Below are positions 47,321 through 55,915 of a DNA stretch of 64,000 bases, one piece after another. The notes beneath the pieces are model-generated. The model had not been told where the DNA came from and did no database searches. It saw nothing but the letters and a program-made list of their open reading frames with translations. The stretch's first letter is position 1. Each line of letters opens with the position of its first letter. The stretch is from the IMG/VR virus record IMGVR_UViG_3300049927_000163, positions 1 to 64,000 of that record. One strand, written 5' to 3'. This stretch comes from a virus. The position numbers and the translations under genes are program-made.

Positions 47321-48090
47321 TATCTTGCCTCCAACGCATTAATTTTAGCATCGAGTTGTTTAACACAATTCACTAGAATAGAGACAAGCCCGTAAAGATC
47401 AACTCCTCTAATGCCATCAACACTAGCTTGTATTTCTTTTGGCATCTCTTCGGCAATTAATCCTACGCGATCATGTTGAGCCCCTGGAACTGGAATTATG
47501 TAGTCATACTGCTTCACATCCATATTTCGCACTGTCTCAAGACCTTTGTCATAGTCGCGGATGTTTTCTTTAACTGTACTCGAGGAAGCCATAATTCCGG
47601 CAGCACCTAATGTGCCTGCTACTTGACCAGTCGTTCCAATTATATCCCCAAGAAGACCCTTTTGTGGCCCTTGTACAATAGGTTCAAATTGACGTTGCCC
47701 AAGAAGAGACATCATTTGTTGTAAGGCACCCATTTGTTGGTTACCCTTCATCTGATCGTAATTAATTCTTTGACCGGCAAGAGTATTAGATAAATCCCCA
47801 GCACTCGAGACTAAAGCCTGATTTAAAGCTGAAGATGATCCAGCATTAGCATCGCCAAATCGTTGTTGAATAGCAGGTAGCATCTGTTGTTCGTAAGTTC
47901 TCATTGCTGGGTCTATAATCCCCTTCTGGAATTGTTCTTCGTTGCCGCCTTCTAACAATTGCCCTGTTGCATTTTGTGCATTTTGGCCTTGGCCACTAAG
48001 CAGTTGCTGGAGAAATTGCTGTTGCTGTTTTGTCATTAGGTTCGCTTTGCCCACTTGCTTGGCGTCCGATCCCATCATTGTCTCGCCCAT
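47320..48090 (-). CDS. Ejection protein with C-terminal S74 chaperone-like domain
   Basis: A 256-residue protein. Residues 20-165 match the module 1 ejection protein in plan (SSSALNQALVSSAGDL, then FEPIVQGPQ). The last 85 residues form a Peptidase S74/intramolecular chaperone domain: SSTVKENIRDYDKGLETVRN, then VKQYDYIIPVPGA, then RVGLIAEEMP, and the terminal coil LVNCVKQLDAKINALEAR. This domain normally ends tail spikes and cleaves itself after trimerisation; a Ser and a Lys sit where the dyad is expected. It overlaps the acetyltransferase-like gene by 95 bases, with a GGAG sequence inside it. Confidence 0.72.
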   Translation of the reverse strand: MGETMMGSDAKQVGKANLMTKQQQQFLQQLLSGQGQNAQNATGQLLEGGNEEQFQKGIIDPAMRTYEQQMLPAIQQRFGDANAGSSSALNQALVSSAGDLSNTLAGQRINYDQMKGNQQMGALQQMMSLLGQRQFEPIVQGPQKGLLGDIIGTTGQVAGTLGAAGIMASSSTVKENIRDYDKGLETVRNMDVKQYDYIIPVPGAQHDRVGLIAEEMPKEIQASVDGIRGVDLYGLVSILVNCVKQLDAKINALEAR

Positions 48091-48529
48091 CTTGAAACTC
48101 CATCAATACTTGTTTAGATTTCTTGAATCCATATTTTTCTGAATGTTTTGGACACCGTGTTATCCAAAAGACTGTTTTAAGTTGTGCGCCATCTTTAATT
48201 TCTCGGCACTTATTCACGAGAAGTTGCACCGCTTTCCCGCTTCCCCAGTACTCCTTGTCCATCGAGAAAGAATTTATCACTAAAGATTCTGATAATTCAT
48301 CTATGAACATCCAGCAAAAACCTTTAGTAATCTTTTTTTCATCTACTAGCACATATAGCAAATTTAAAGGATTTAATACCACCATTCCGTCCACATTGCT
48401 CATACACGCAAGCTTTTGAAATTGAATAAATTTATCTACAGAAAATCGTCTATCTTTAATCTGCTCAATATATTCTTCTGGAATGTGTATGGGATCAAAA
48501 ATTCTTACCCAAGAAAGATTTTCTATCAT
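47996..48529 (-). CDS. GNAT-like acetyltransferase fold protein, module 2
   Basis: A 177-residue homologue of 10181-10630. It has the same elements: NLLYVLVDEKKITKGFCWMF, the helix GSGKAVQLLVNKCREIKDG, and the end KYGFKKSKQVLME. About 35 residues at the C-terminus are extra and coincide with the overlapping start of the ejection gene, so the tail may be a late extension. Catalytic function is uncertain. Constant position implies a virion or assembly role. Confidence 0.6.
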   Translation of the reverse strand: MIENLSWVRIFDPIHIPEEYIEQIKDRRFSVDKFIQFQKLACMSNVDGMVVLNPLNLLYVLVDEKKITKGFCWMFIDELSESLVINSFSMDKEYWGSGKAVQLLVNKCREIKDGAQLKTVFWITRCPKHSEKYGFKKSKQVLMEFQDGRDNDGIGRQASGQSEPNDKTATAISPATA

Positions 48530-49074
48530 GTCTGATTCTCAAGCTCCTGACCAATATATTCCATATAACCTACAAATCCACCACCAGTAAAAGACACCAT
48601 TTGGATTGGATTCAAGCCAGAACCACACTCAAGGACTTTCCCTTTTATGGTGTTTGGCTGGCAATTCCAGACTAGATATGTATACCCCGCTGTAAAGACA
48701 TTATCGCTGCTATTAGACTGCATAACGCCAACCCAAGGCGTACCCTGGCTGTTAGCGGATTGATAAGGCATCTCAATAACAACATCGGCTGAAACAGAGA
48801 GAAACGACCAAGCAATATCCATCCAAACTTGAGTCATAATTCCTGATCGACGAGTCCAGCCATATTGTTTGGTGTATGTGACACTCGAATCGCTTACATT
48901 ATAAAGTTTTGGTGTCCAAGGTTTAATCCATCCATTTACATTCTGAGCAACTTGCTGGTATGTATCTGTCATTTTATCTATGAGGTCGCCCATATATTCT
49001 TTGAACTTTGCGGGGTTCTCATCTACAAAAGTCTCAGGTCGGTACGGGTATATTATATCAGTTGGAAGAGTCAT
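48526..49074 (-). CDS. Virion-associated protein after the tail nozzle, module 2
   Basis: A 182-residue protein: a Pro/Tyr-rich start (LPTDIIYPYRPETFVDENPA), a helix (EYMGDLIDKMTDTYQQVAQN) and a beta-rich rest with Trp residues. It matches 10627-11067 in place and layout but not in sequence. A tail-tip or needle role is possible. It overlaps the acetyltransferase-like gene by 4 bases. Confidence 0.5.
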   Translation of the reverse strand: MTLPTDIIYPYRPETFVDENPAKFKEYMGDLIDKMTDTYQQVAQNVNGWIKPWTPKLYNVSDSSVTYTKQYGWTRRSGIMTQVWMDIAWSFLSVSADVVIEMPYQSANSQGTPWVGVMQSNSSDNVFTAGYTYLVWNCQPNTIKGKVLECGSGLNPIQMVSFTGGGFVGYMEYIGQELENQT

Positions 49075-51083
49075 TAACCACCTATCATTCGATTGCCAGA
49101 AGGTTTAAACCAGGGCATAATCGCGTTAATTCTTAAATTATCATCTATACCACTATTGGTAATTCTAATGTAATGCTCATAGCCTTTTCCGCCAGCATAG
49201 GCTCTCTTCCAAGTTTTATTATTATTGTATGCTCTAAGGGAAATTTGTCCACCACCTTCATAAAAGCTAAAGGAAGAGGCATTTATACCATCGAGTGAGA
49301 AAGTATCATCATCAATCACAGTTATTGTGTACGGTCCTCCGGTAAGTTCTTGCATACTATCTAAATTATAAATATATACTTGATCTCCCGTAGACAGTCC
49401 GTGCTGAGCTACATTGATATCAACATCCTCAACAGTATCAGGTATAATATTAATTATATCTCCTAAATAACCAAGATTAGGGAGACAATTCATAGTCTGA
49501 ATTGCATATGGAGTGACAATATCATCGCAGAAAAATTCAACTGTGAAAAATGTATCTTGATCTGAGTCTACATAGAAATCAACATAGCCCATTTGACACT
49601 GGAGTCCTTGATCTTTATATGGGTTCCAGCTTGCGCTCATTATTGTAAGATCTATAGGATTTCCTAGATCATCGCCACCCTCTTCGAGGAAAAGAACGCG
49701 TCCAATTTGATCACCACCAATAAATTTTTCATCACCCGACTGGAAGAATCCTGAACCCCACGTTGCCTCGGCAGCTTGGGAAAAGGAGATATCTAAGTCA
49801 TTAGCCGCTATAAAATCCTGGAAGGCATAATCACGACTTGTTTCGGCATATCCAAGAGTACTCATATTTATATAAGAGTCACTATCCTCATCAAAAACAT
49901 AGGCTGTATAGATAGAGTAACCGTTATCTTCGTCTGTTCGAACTAAAGCAAAATTTGAAGTCTGCGGGTTTTCTAAGATATCAAAGTTAACACTTGAAGA
50001 AGGATATAAAGTTAAAGAGTGGAGTAAATTGAAATTTCTAGCTGAATACATTTGTCCGAAAGCTTCATCATTGATAGCGTCTGACATAAAGTTTGCTATT
50101 CTTTCGTCTACTCTCACCACTTCATTGCGATCGCAAGCAACAATACCGCGCTTGCCAAAAGATACAACATATCTATCATATTCAATATCCGCGTAAGGGG
50201 CTTCACATGCACGAAAACTATTAATACGAACCCATCTAAAGGGCAGAGCAGGATCGGATGTAGGTTCAATTACCCATACAGAATTTGTAAATTTCACCAC
50301 AATACAATCAGAAAGAAGTGTGGCAGAAATCATTTGTTCCGATGTTGGGGCATCTACAAAACCACCATTACCAGGGGTAATCTCGTTCCAGTTTTCACCT
50401 GAATCGGCTGGATTGCCAGCTCTTGACCATCGCAAACGTTGTGAGAAATTTGTACCCGAACCAATTGGAGGAGTTCCAACGGGAGCTACAGTTGATTCTA
50501 CTGTATTTAAAACAAGAAGGCGTTGACGAAAAGCAAAAATAAACTGCGCTGCGACTATATAATTTCTAGTGGCAGATACTGAAGGGGGCTGACTATCGGG
50601 AAGAAATTCATTCGTTGTTGTTCCAGTAGTAAATGATCTCATTGGAGAAATAGGAACACTAGTATCTCCATTGAAGTTTGTAAAATAGAAGGTACTCGTT
50701 GGAAATGAGCCAGTACGACCAAATGAGGCTGAATTTATAAACGAAGAAACTGATCCATTGAATATATCTACTGTATCTAGCGGATCAAAAGTTTGAGTTC
50801 CTTGATTAAAAATAGCCGCTCTTTTAGTGTCGAAAATAAGTAACTGACTTGCATTGTTAGTATCTACAAATGTTTTTATTCCCATGATTGGTAGTGTTCC
50901 GACAACATCTGGATCATAGATCATGGTTCCGAATTTAACCATGCCGGAACGTTTTATAATAACACCTTTATAGAGATAAGCGTTCACTATTTCAGTGAAA
51001 GCATCCTGGGGCAAAATCCATGGCTGAATTACCGTATCAAGACCAGTCGTAAATGCTGATATCAAATATGGTGTATATGTCAC
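49074..51083 (-). CDS. Tail nozzle/DNA-stabilisation protein (gp10/gp12-type), module 2
   Basis: A 669-residue homologue of 11064-13388. The signature is TVIQPWILPQDAFTEIVNAY, then LYKGVIIKRSG, with repeats such as LLSDCIVVKFTNSVWVIEP and a C-terminus NAIMPWFKPSGNRMIGG. I start it at GTG 51083, which overlaps the previous stop and has GGGGGACGGG upstream; the longer frame would overlap the spike gene. It should close the tail channel. Confidence 0.75.
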   Translation of the reverse strand: MTYTPYLISAFTTGLDTVIQPWILPQDAFTEIVNAYLYKGVIIKRSGMVKFGTMIYDPDVVGTLPIMGIKTFVDTNNASQLLIFDTKRAAIFNQGTQTFDPLDTVDIFNGSVSSFINSASFGRTGSFPTSTFYFTNFNGDTSVPISPMRSFTTGTTTNEFLPDSQPPSVSATRNYIVAAQFIFAFRQRLLVLNTVESTVAPVGTPPIGSGTNFSQRLRWSRAGNPADSGENWNEITPGNGGFVDAPTSEQMISATLLSDCIVVKFTNSVWVIEPTSDPALPFRWVRINSFRACEAPYADIEYDRYVVSFGKRGIVACDRNEVVRVDERIANFMSDAINDEAFGQMYSARNFNLLHSLTLYPSSSVNFDILENPQTSNFALVRTDEDNGYSIYTAYVFDEDSDSYINMSTLGYAETSRDYAFQDFIAANDLDISFSQAAEATWGSGFFQSGDEKFIGGDQIGRVLFLEEGGDDLGNPIDLTIMSASWNPYKDQGLQCQMGYVDFYVDSDQDTFFTVEFFCDDIVTPYAIQTMNCLPNLGYLGDIINIIPDTVEDVDINVAQHGLSTGDQVYIYNLDSMQELTGGPYTITVIDDDTFSLDGINASSFSFYEGGGQISLRAYNNNKTWKRAYAGGKGYEHYIRITNSGIDDNLRINAIMPWFKPSGNRMIGG

Positions 51084-51739
51084 TAAACCCGTCCCCCAAA
51101 AACAGCAAAGCAAAATCCAACGTCATCAACAACAAAATCATTACTAGAAAAACTATATCTTTGCATCTGCACACTAAAATCAGCCGCAGTTTGACCGAAA
51201 AGTAAACTTACATATGCTGAGGTTCCACCTGTATTTCTTGGTGTAAGTAGAATAGAATAGTTATCTGCCGAAGTCATAGGATCTGTGAAAGTTACTGTAT
51301 AGTTACCAGAACCAGAACCATTTCTTACAGCGCTTGCTATACCATAAGAACCGGCTTGTAAAACTCCATTAGAAGCTACTCGGCCCTGTGCGGAACAAAA
51401 TGCTTGCTGAGTATTTACAACTTGAAATGCGCCTGTTTGTAATCGTATATCTGAACCGTATAGAGGCTGCGTCCAGTATCCAACTCCTCCACCATTAGTC
51501 AACCTAGTGACATTAGAATTATCATCTTTAAAGAAAAGTTCAGTAAATCCAGATCCGTTAAGTTTAGTAAAAATTAATCCGGATCCTGCGATACCTCCCG
51601 GATCTCCTAATCTAAATGCTAGTTGCCATTTTCTACTAGGAACAGCACCTCCCTCTATAGCCTGCCAGTTAGCTTGGAATAGAGCAGGGGAAAGCCTAAT
51701 CTTAGTTGCATTCGTAGGTTGTGTAGGATCCCAAGACAT
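51083..51739 (-). CDS. Small spike/fibre-like protein between adaptor and nozzle, module 2
   Basis: A 218-residue protein. SGLIFTKLNGSGFTELFFKD corresponds to the ELFY segment of module 1 (13388-14071). The C-terminal half (NYTVTFTDPMTSADNYSILL, ending VGFCFAVFGGRV) is a beta sandwich of tail-appendage type, different from the module 1 C-terminus. This suggests domain exchange in a host-contact protein. Confidence 0.6.
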   Translation of the reverse strand: MSWDPTQPTNATKIRLSPALFQANWQAIEGGAVPSRKWQLAFRLGDPGGIAGSGLIFTKLNGSGFTELFFKDDNSNVTRLTNGGGVGYWTQPLYGSDIRLQTGAFQVVNTQQAFCSAQGRVASNGVLQAGSYGIASAVRNGSGSGNYTVTFTDPMTSADNYSILLTPRNTGGTSAYVSLLFGQTAADFSVQMQRYSFSSNDFVVDDVGFCFAVFGGRV

Positions 51740-51754
51740 TTTTACCTCAAAACT

Positions 51755-52627
51755 TTAAAACATTGGTCGTGTACGTTCATTCATAAGATTTTGAAGCGTA
51801 CGAGTAATTATGTATCCAATTTGTTCTTTATATAGAACAGTAAGCTCTGCATAACGATCCATCTCGCCATAATCCATTACAAGGTCTCTAGCGGCCCCGT
51901 AAGCAATAGCTTCACCCCATTCCTGTAGGGTAGGTGTATCGCTACCATTAACAAGCGGCGTAGGGATTATATAGGCCTTTACCATGACTCGATAAACAGT
52001 GTCAGGAACAGGATAGAATCGAAACTGTGAATTGTAGTAGAGAACCGCAATCGGTTGGCCCAAAGGGATAACTTCAAAGCTCTCCCAAATATTTACACTT
52101 GCAGGAGGTGCAGTAAAGAATGATACGCTTATGGCTCCAGTAGTATAATTAACACTTCCAGTGCCACCCATATCACCGACAAGGACACCGCTACCATTAT
52201 CCGTAAATGTCTCAACATTATCGGTTATGATAACACTGCCTGGAGAGATGAAAGGAAACTGAACGACGTTAGAGAAATTCTGTGTACTTCCGTCCCCTGT
52301 CCAGGGTATCAAGCGTTGGATCTGCTCAGGATTCTCATTAAAATAGACCACGGGATCTTGATAATAGAGCAATGGTTTTAAATCTATATATACAGGTGGC
52401 TCTATATTTGTGTAAGTTGTATCAGGGAAATTATAAAACTGTTCATTAGCAACAGTTTGAAAATTATAATAAGTATGTTCTTTTTCAAGTTTTAATTCCG
52501 CCGGTAAAGTGAATTGATAATAATTATTAATATATGTATCAATAGTGGAATCAGCGAGCTGGTTAGAGCTTAATCTACCCGTGACCTGACGAACTTTTTT
52601 GCGTATATCTGCTAAATTCCAGCCCAT
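51755..52627 (-). CDS. Head-to-tail adaptor protein (gp4/gp11-type), module 2
   Basis: A 290-residue homologue of 14074-14991. N-terminus GWNLADIRKKVRQVTGRLSS, then ADSTIDTYINNYYQF; C-terminus TPTLQEWGEAIAYGAARDLV. The middle beta region differs in detail. It should form the ring between portal and nozzle. Confidence 0.72.
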   Translation of the reverse strand: MGWNLADIRKKVRQVTGRLSSNQLADSTIDTYINNYYQFTLPAELKLEKEHTYYNFQTVANEQFYNFPDTTYTNIEPPVYIDLKPLLYYQDPVVYFNENPEQIQRLIPWTGDGSTQNFSNVVQFPFISPGSVIITDNVETFTDNGSGVLVGDMGGTGSVNYTTGAISVSFFTAPPASVNIWESFEVIPLGQPIAVLYYNSQFRFYPVPDTVYRVMVKAYIIPTPLVNGSDTPTLQEWGEAIAYGAARDLVMDYGEMDRYAELTVLYKEQIGYIITRTLQNLMNERTRPMF

Positions 52628-52635
52628 ATTTCACC

Positions 52636-52974
52636 TTAAGCAAAAACTTGACGACATTGAAATCGCGGTTTAGTTGAAACTTGTTTTTTAATCATTCGTC
52701 CTTGGCCATCCGGTTGCCACGACCAAACAGGAGTATTTCTTGATTCAATGTGCTGACAAACCTTTCGTGGTAGTTTATACTTGCCACCATGCATAAGTGT
52801 GTATTTCTTGAAGTTCTTGGTATTTCCATAGCAAAATGTATTCATCAAACCAGGTTCTTCAGTGTTGTAAAATTCAACATCGATTTCTTCATCTAGCCAT
52901 TTCTTTTCCTTTTCACTCATTTCCTTAACAGGAGTCTGAGCTATACCATTATCAAATGCGTTTCTATCTGTCAT
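52636..52974 (-). CDS. Virion-region protein upstream of the adaptor gene, module 2
   Basis: A 112-residue homologue of 14991-15434. It lacks the long N-terminal extension of that protein. The shared core is FKKYTLMHGGKYKLPRKV with HIESRNTPVWSW and the C-terminal FQCRQVF. Function unknown; conserved place implies head or connector assembly. Confidence 0.6.
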   Translation of the reverse strand: MTDRNAFDNGIAQTPVKEMSEKEKKWLDEEIDVEFYNTEEPGLMNTFCYGNTKNFKKYTLMHGGKYKLPRKVCQHIESRNTPVWSWQPDGQGRMIKKQVSTKPRFQCRQVFA

Positions 52975-52984
52975 ATATCCCTCG

Positions 52985-53012
52985 TAAAATTAGGGGGACT
53001 TAAGCGTCCCCC
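52985..53012 (-). terminator. Terminator after the decoration gene, module 2
   Basis: Minus-strand stem GGGGGAC/GTCCCCC (7 bp, loop GCTTAA) is followed by TAATTTTA. It lies directly behind the decoration gene, at the position of the weaker hairpin in module 1. Confidence 0.65.
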
Positions 53013-53018
53013 ATTAAG

Positions 53019-53615
53019 TTAACAAACTGAATTGTCGCCTTTAACGTTAGCGACCATTACATCGCCATCTGTACCGACAACACCTGTACCAATTAAGATA
53101 CCTTGGATACCAAAGTTCTCAGTTGGAATTGGGTTACCTGCTGAATCTTCAACACGGCTTGCAACACCACCAGACACATAGGCGCTATAGCCTACTGTAC
53201 TTTCTACAAGTGTGATTGCAGTTGCTGTAACAGATGCTACAGTGTATGTACCGTTCAACGATGCAGTTCCTGCACCATCATCAGCTAATTCTGCTACTTT
53301 AATTGTGTCACCTGCAACGATGCCAACTAGAGCAATATTACTTGCTGTAATGACACCAGGGTTTGCGTTAGTGAAACCGCTGATAGTAGCTCCATAGATT
53401 GATGATGTTGATAAAGGTGTAAAACCGTTTGATGTGGTTACTGCACCAGTATCTACTGTCTGATAGTAGCCGTTAGGCATTGCTGAGTTCCAATAGTAGG
53501 ACTTTCCATCCGTAAGATTGGTCGTTTGAATCTCAGAAATTGCAAAGCCAATGCTTTGATGCCTAGCTACTGCTGGGGTTGGATTTGTCCAACCGAATGT
53601 TTTTGCTTGTGTCAT
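53019..53615 (-). CDS. Head decoration/capsid-associated protein, module 2
   Basis: A 198-residue protein. Residues 1-65 differ from module 1. The beta domain at about 65-155 (GVITASNIALVGIVAGDTIK, then LNGTYTVASVTATAITLVES) closes with the shared YSAYVSGGVAS motif. The C-terminal part (IQGILIGTGVVGTDGDVMVA) is also beta. It is adjacent to the capsid gene. Only one gene of this type is present, against two in module 1. Confidence 0.65.
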   Translation of the reverse strand: MTQAKTFGWTNPTPAVARHQSIGFAISEIQTTNLTDGKSYYWNSAMPNGYYQTVDTGAVTTSNGFTPLSTSSIYGATISGFTNANPGVITASNIALVGIVAGDTIKVAELADDGAGTASLNGTYTVASVTATAITLVESTVGYSAYVSGGVASRVEDSAGNPIPTENFGIQGILIGTGVVGTDGDVMVANVKGDNSVC

Positions 53616-53627
53616 TTTATGTTCTCC

Positions 53628-54569
53628 TTAAGAATGGGTTGCTTCAAGATTCAACATAAATGAGTCATTTAAAATTCTTGAAACGAATGGATGTTGCCAA
53701 CCTACCGTTCCACGTTGATGCAATGGGTCAGCTGAACCAGCGGAACCAAGTGGCTCAATATAGAATTCACCACTCTCTACACCAAGGTGTACGACGGCAT
53801 ATGCTTCTTTACCGATGATAAAGTTGTTGTACACTGGTATAGCAGCGCTAGAAACACTCCCTACACTAGTGTAAAGCCATCTTACGTTACCTGTACTTCC
53901 CCATTCTGCGTCCAGAACAGTCTGTTGGCTAGGATATTGTGCAGTATGAACAAAGTTCTCTACCTGCTCAAGATCATCCAAAAGTGCTGTATCAATATAG
54001 CCCCAAAAACTAGGACGAATTGGCGCAGTTCCGAACATATCCATACCGGTGATGACTTCTGAAATCATCTCCGCGTTATTTCCCAGAAGAGTTTTAACAG
54101 CAATATTGATATCAAGTTCATTAATCTCTGTTGGTGTGTTTCCGTTACCACCATTAGCACATTGAAGTACTGAAGATGTACTCGCAAGTACGTCTCTTGT
54201 AACTTCATCCATGGTCTGACCAAGGTTTTGTGCAAGTAGACGTGCAGATTCATTAAGCACTCTATCTTGTACTGTGAACTCGACTTGGTTTGTTAATGTA
54301 ACAAAGTTACCGTAGAAGTCTACACGAGCTTTTAGGTCTTGTGTACTTAAAGCAGTTCCTGGAGGTGTTATACCATCTGTTAATGGAATTGGAACGGTAG
54401 CTAATCTGTTATATCGTCTAAATACAATAGTGTCTCCCATCTTACGTGGTAACTGTCGACGCTGCGCAAACTTTGTATGAATAAGCTTAGGATAAGCTGT
54501 CATCAATAGCAGACGGTCGTAGTAATCACGCACAGCTGGAGGGAGAACGCTGACGTTTGTAATTGTCAT
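53628..54569 (-). CDS. Major capsid protein (N4-gp56 family), module 2
   Basis: A 313-residue protein with the same family signature: AVRDYYDRLLLMTAYPKLIH, GDTIVFRRYN, TPPGTALS, VEFTVQDRVLNES, and the C-terminal YIEPLGSAGSADPLHQRGTV. Clear but moderate similarity to the module 1 capsid (16570-17529) shows that the two modules are related but not recent copies of each other. Confidence 0.9.
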   Translation of the reverse strand: MTITNVSVLPPAVRDYYDRLLLMTAYPKLIHTKFAQRRQLPRKMGDTIVFRRYNRLATVPIPLTDGITPPGTALSTQDLKARVDFYGNFVTLTNQVEFTVQDRVLNESARLLAQNLGQTMDEVTRDVLASTSSVLQCANGGNGNTPTEINELDINIAVKTLLGNNAEMISEVITGMDMFGTAPIRPSFWGYIDTALLDDLEQVENFVHTAQYPSQQTVLDAEWGSTGNVRWLYTSVGSVSSAAIPVYNNFIIGKEAYAVVHLGVESGEFYIEPLGSAGSADPLHQRGTVGWQHPFVSRILNDSFMLNLEATHS

Positions 54570-54589
54570 ATTTCCTCTTTATGTGGTTA

Positions 54590-55240
54590 TTAACCCATAT
54601 TCCTTGCAGCAAACTTCATGAAATCCGAATCGTTCATAGTCTTATATGCCTCTCCAGTAATACCAGACGTGGCACCTCCAATGGAGGAGAGATTCCCTGG
54701 TCTTTGCAAGTTTTGAGTAGCTTGCTGAGCCTGTGGAGATCGATTTTGTTGTCTTTGTTCTTGGAGATAAGTGTCTGAACGTTTTGCAAGATGATACGCC
54801 GCCTTATAAGGGTTGGGCGCACTCATGATCATTTCTTTAAGATCTGGGTCGGTTTTTAAAACATCCGGTAAATATTTTCTGACCACATCATTATAATCTG
54901 GGTATGCTTGAGCCATCTTCAGTTCTTCTACAGCGAGTTTTTGTTCGTGAGAAAATTGATTTATGAATTTCTTAGCTTCTCCGACAGTGAGCACGTCATT
55001 GTCAGATAAACCATTAAATTCATCAGGTGGTGCGGCTTTAGCGTTGTTAGCTTTCAGCAACTCCATGTGGTCTTGCATTAACTTCAGATTTTCTTGAAGT
55101 TGTTGGCGCTCGCGCCTTTCTGCTTGTAAAGCGGCTACTGGAACTAATTGTTCTTGTTGCTGCTCATGCATTGGCTGCTGAGTGTTAAGATCAGTCTGAA
55201 CGGCGGCTTCAGATGTAACGCCCGTCTGCATTGGTTCCAT
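54590..55240 (-). CDS. Capsid scaffolding protein, module 2
   Basis: A 216-residue Gln/Glu-rich protein: EQLVPVAALQAERRERQQLQ, then AYPDYNDVVRKYLPDV, then GITGEAYKTMNDSDFMKFAA at the end. ATG 55240 is used, because GGAGAGCC precedes it; an in-frame ATG 12 codons upstream lies inside the leader hairpin. It is a homologue of 17544-18302. Confidence 0.75.
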   Translation of the reverse strand: MEPMQTGVTSEAAVQTDLNTQQPMHEQQQEQLVPVAALQAERRERQQLQENLKLMQDHMELLKANNAKAAPPDEFNGLSDNDVLTVGEAKKFINQFSHEQKLAVEELKMAQAYPDYNDVVRKYLPDVLKTDPDLKEMIMSAPNPYKAAYHLAKRSDTYLQEQRQQNRSPQAQQATQNLQRPGNLSSIGGATSGITGEAYKTMNDSDFMKFAARNMG

Positions 55241-55263
55241 TTTGGCTCTCCTAATACGCCCTT

Positions 55264-55283
55264 TACTCGATGGCAATCGAGTG
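55264..55283 (-). promoter_or_regulatory. Leader hairpin upstream of the scaffold gene
   Basis: The perfect palindrome ACTCGAT-TGCC-ATCGAGT is followed by the ribosome-binding site GGAGAGCC. It is the same hairpin and RBS as at 43080-43100. It may set the expression of head and fibre genes in module 2. Confidence 0.5.
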
Positions 55284-55296
55284 CGATGGCGGCTCG

Positions 55297-55656
55297 TTAA
55301 TTATAAACATAAGCATCAGGGATCGATGTCTCGTAAACTTGACACCCTTCCTGTTCTACTCCTAACAATTCAAATCCGAATGGTTTGTCTGGCATATTGA
55401 CTTCCCAACGAATTGTTCCTTTTTGGTTGTTTACCTCTCCTACGATCATACCCACTTGTCGTTGCGGTCTCATCCCGTAGGCTTTAATGACTTTGGCTAA
55501 TGCGGGTAATCCGTTATGTTTGCGCTTCGAGGGACTAGCAAATAAAACAATCCAGTAAGGCTCGGTGCGGTCTTTATTCGCATTCAGCATTTTCTCGATT
55601 ATTTTTTCATCATCCTCAACAATCGCTTTTGATGTTTCCCCTACTTCTTGAGTCAT
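55297..55656 (-). CDS. Conserved protein between portal and scaffold, module 2
   Basis: A 119-residue homologue of 18353-18715, with the shared TEPYWIVLFASPSKRK and VIKAYGMRPQRQVGMIVGEV. The C-terminus is different. No known family; its conserved place suggests head morphogenesis. Confidence 0.6.
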   Translation of the reverse strand: MTQEVGETSKAIVEDDEKIIEKMLNANKDRTEPYWIVLFASPSKRKHNGLPALAKVIKAYGMRPQRQVGMIVGEVNNQKGTIRWEVNMPDKPFGFELLGVEQEGCQVYETSIPDAYVYN

Positions 55657-55666
55657 TTTTTACTCC

Positions 55667-55915
55667 CTAGAAATCGTATTCAAATGCTTCTTTAGGAGTG
55701 CCTCTATAATCATAAGGAAGTGCATTTACGCGCTTTCCATCATAATCAGGGCAAGGATCTACATAATAAGGCTTGGAAGCATGCCCCATAATGCCATCAC
55801 CCATAGAACCGGCCTTCTCAACGTTAAGATAACGTTCATTCATAGCCTTAGATGGGTAACGCGCATCAAGTTTTTCCTGCTCCGGAACCTTATTCATTTT
55901 TGGTTTACCTGGCAT
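55667..55915 (-). CDS. Small protein overlapping the portal gene end, module 2
   Basis: An 82-residue protein: MPGKPKMNKVPEQEKLDARY, then a Tyr/Asp-rich C-terminus (YYVDPCPDYDGKRVNALPYD). It begins 11 bases inside the portal gene end. It corresponds in place to 18719-18931, but similarity is weak. Function unknown. Confidence 0.5.
   Translation of the reverse strand: MPGKPKMNKVPEQEKLDARYPSKAMNERYLNVEKAGSMGDGIMGHASKPYYVDPCPDYDGKRVNALPYDYRGTPKEAFEYDF

Noticed and set aside
51084-51113. Longer N-terminus for the module 2 nozzle protein
   Set aside because: The extra residues overlap the end of the spike gene in another frame. The GTG at 51083 has a strong RBS and restores the family start.
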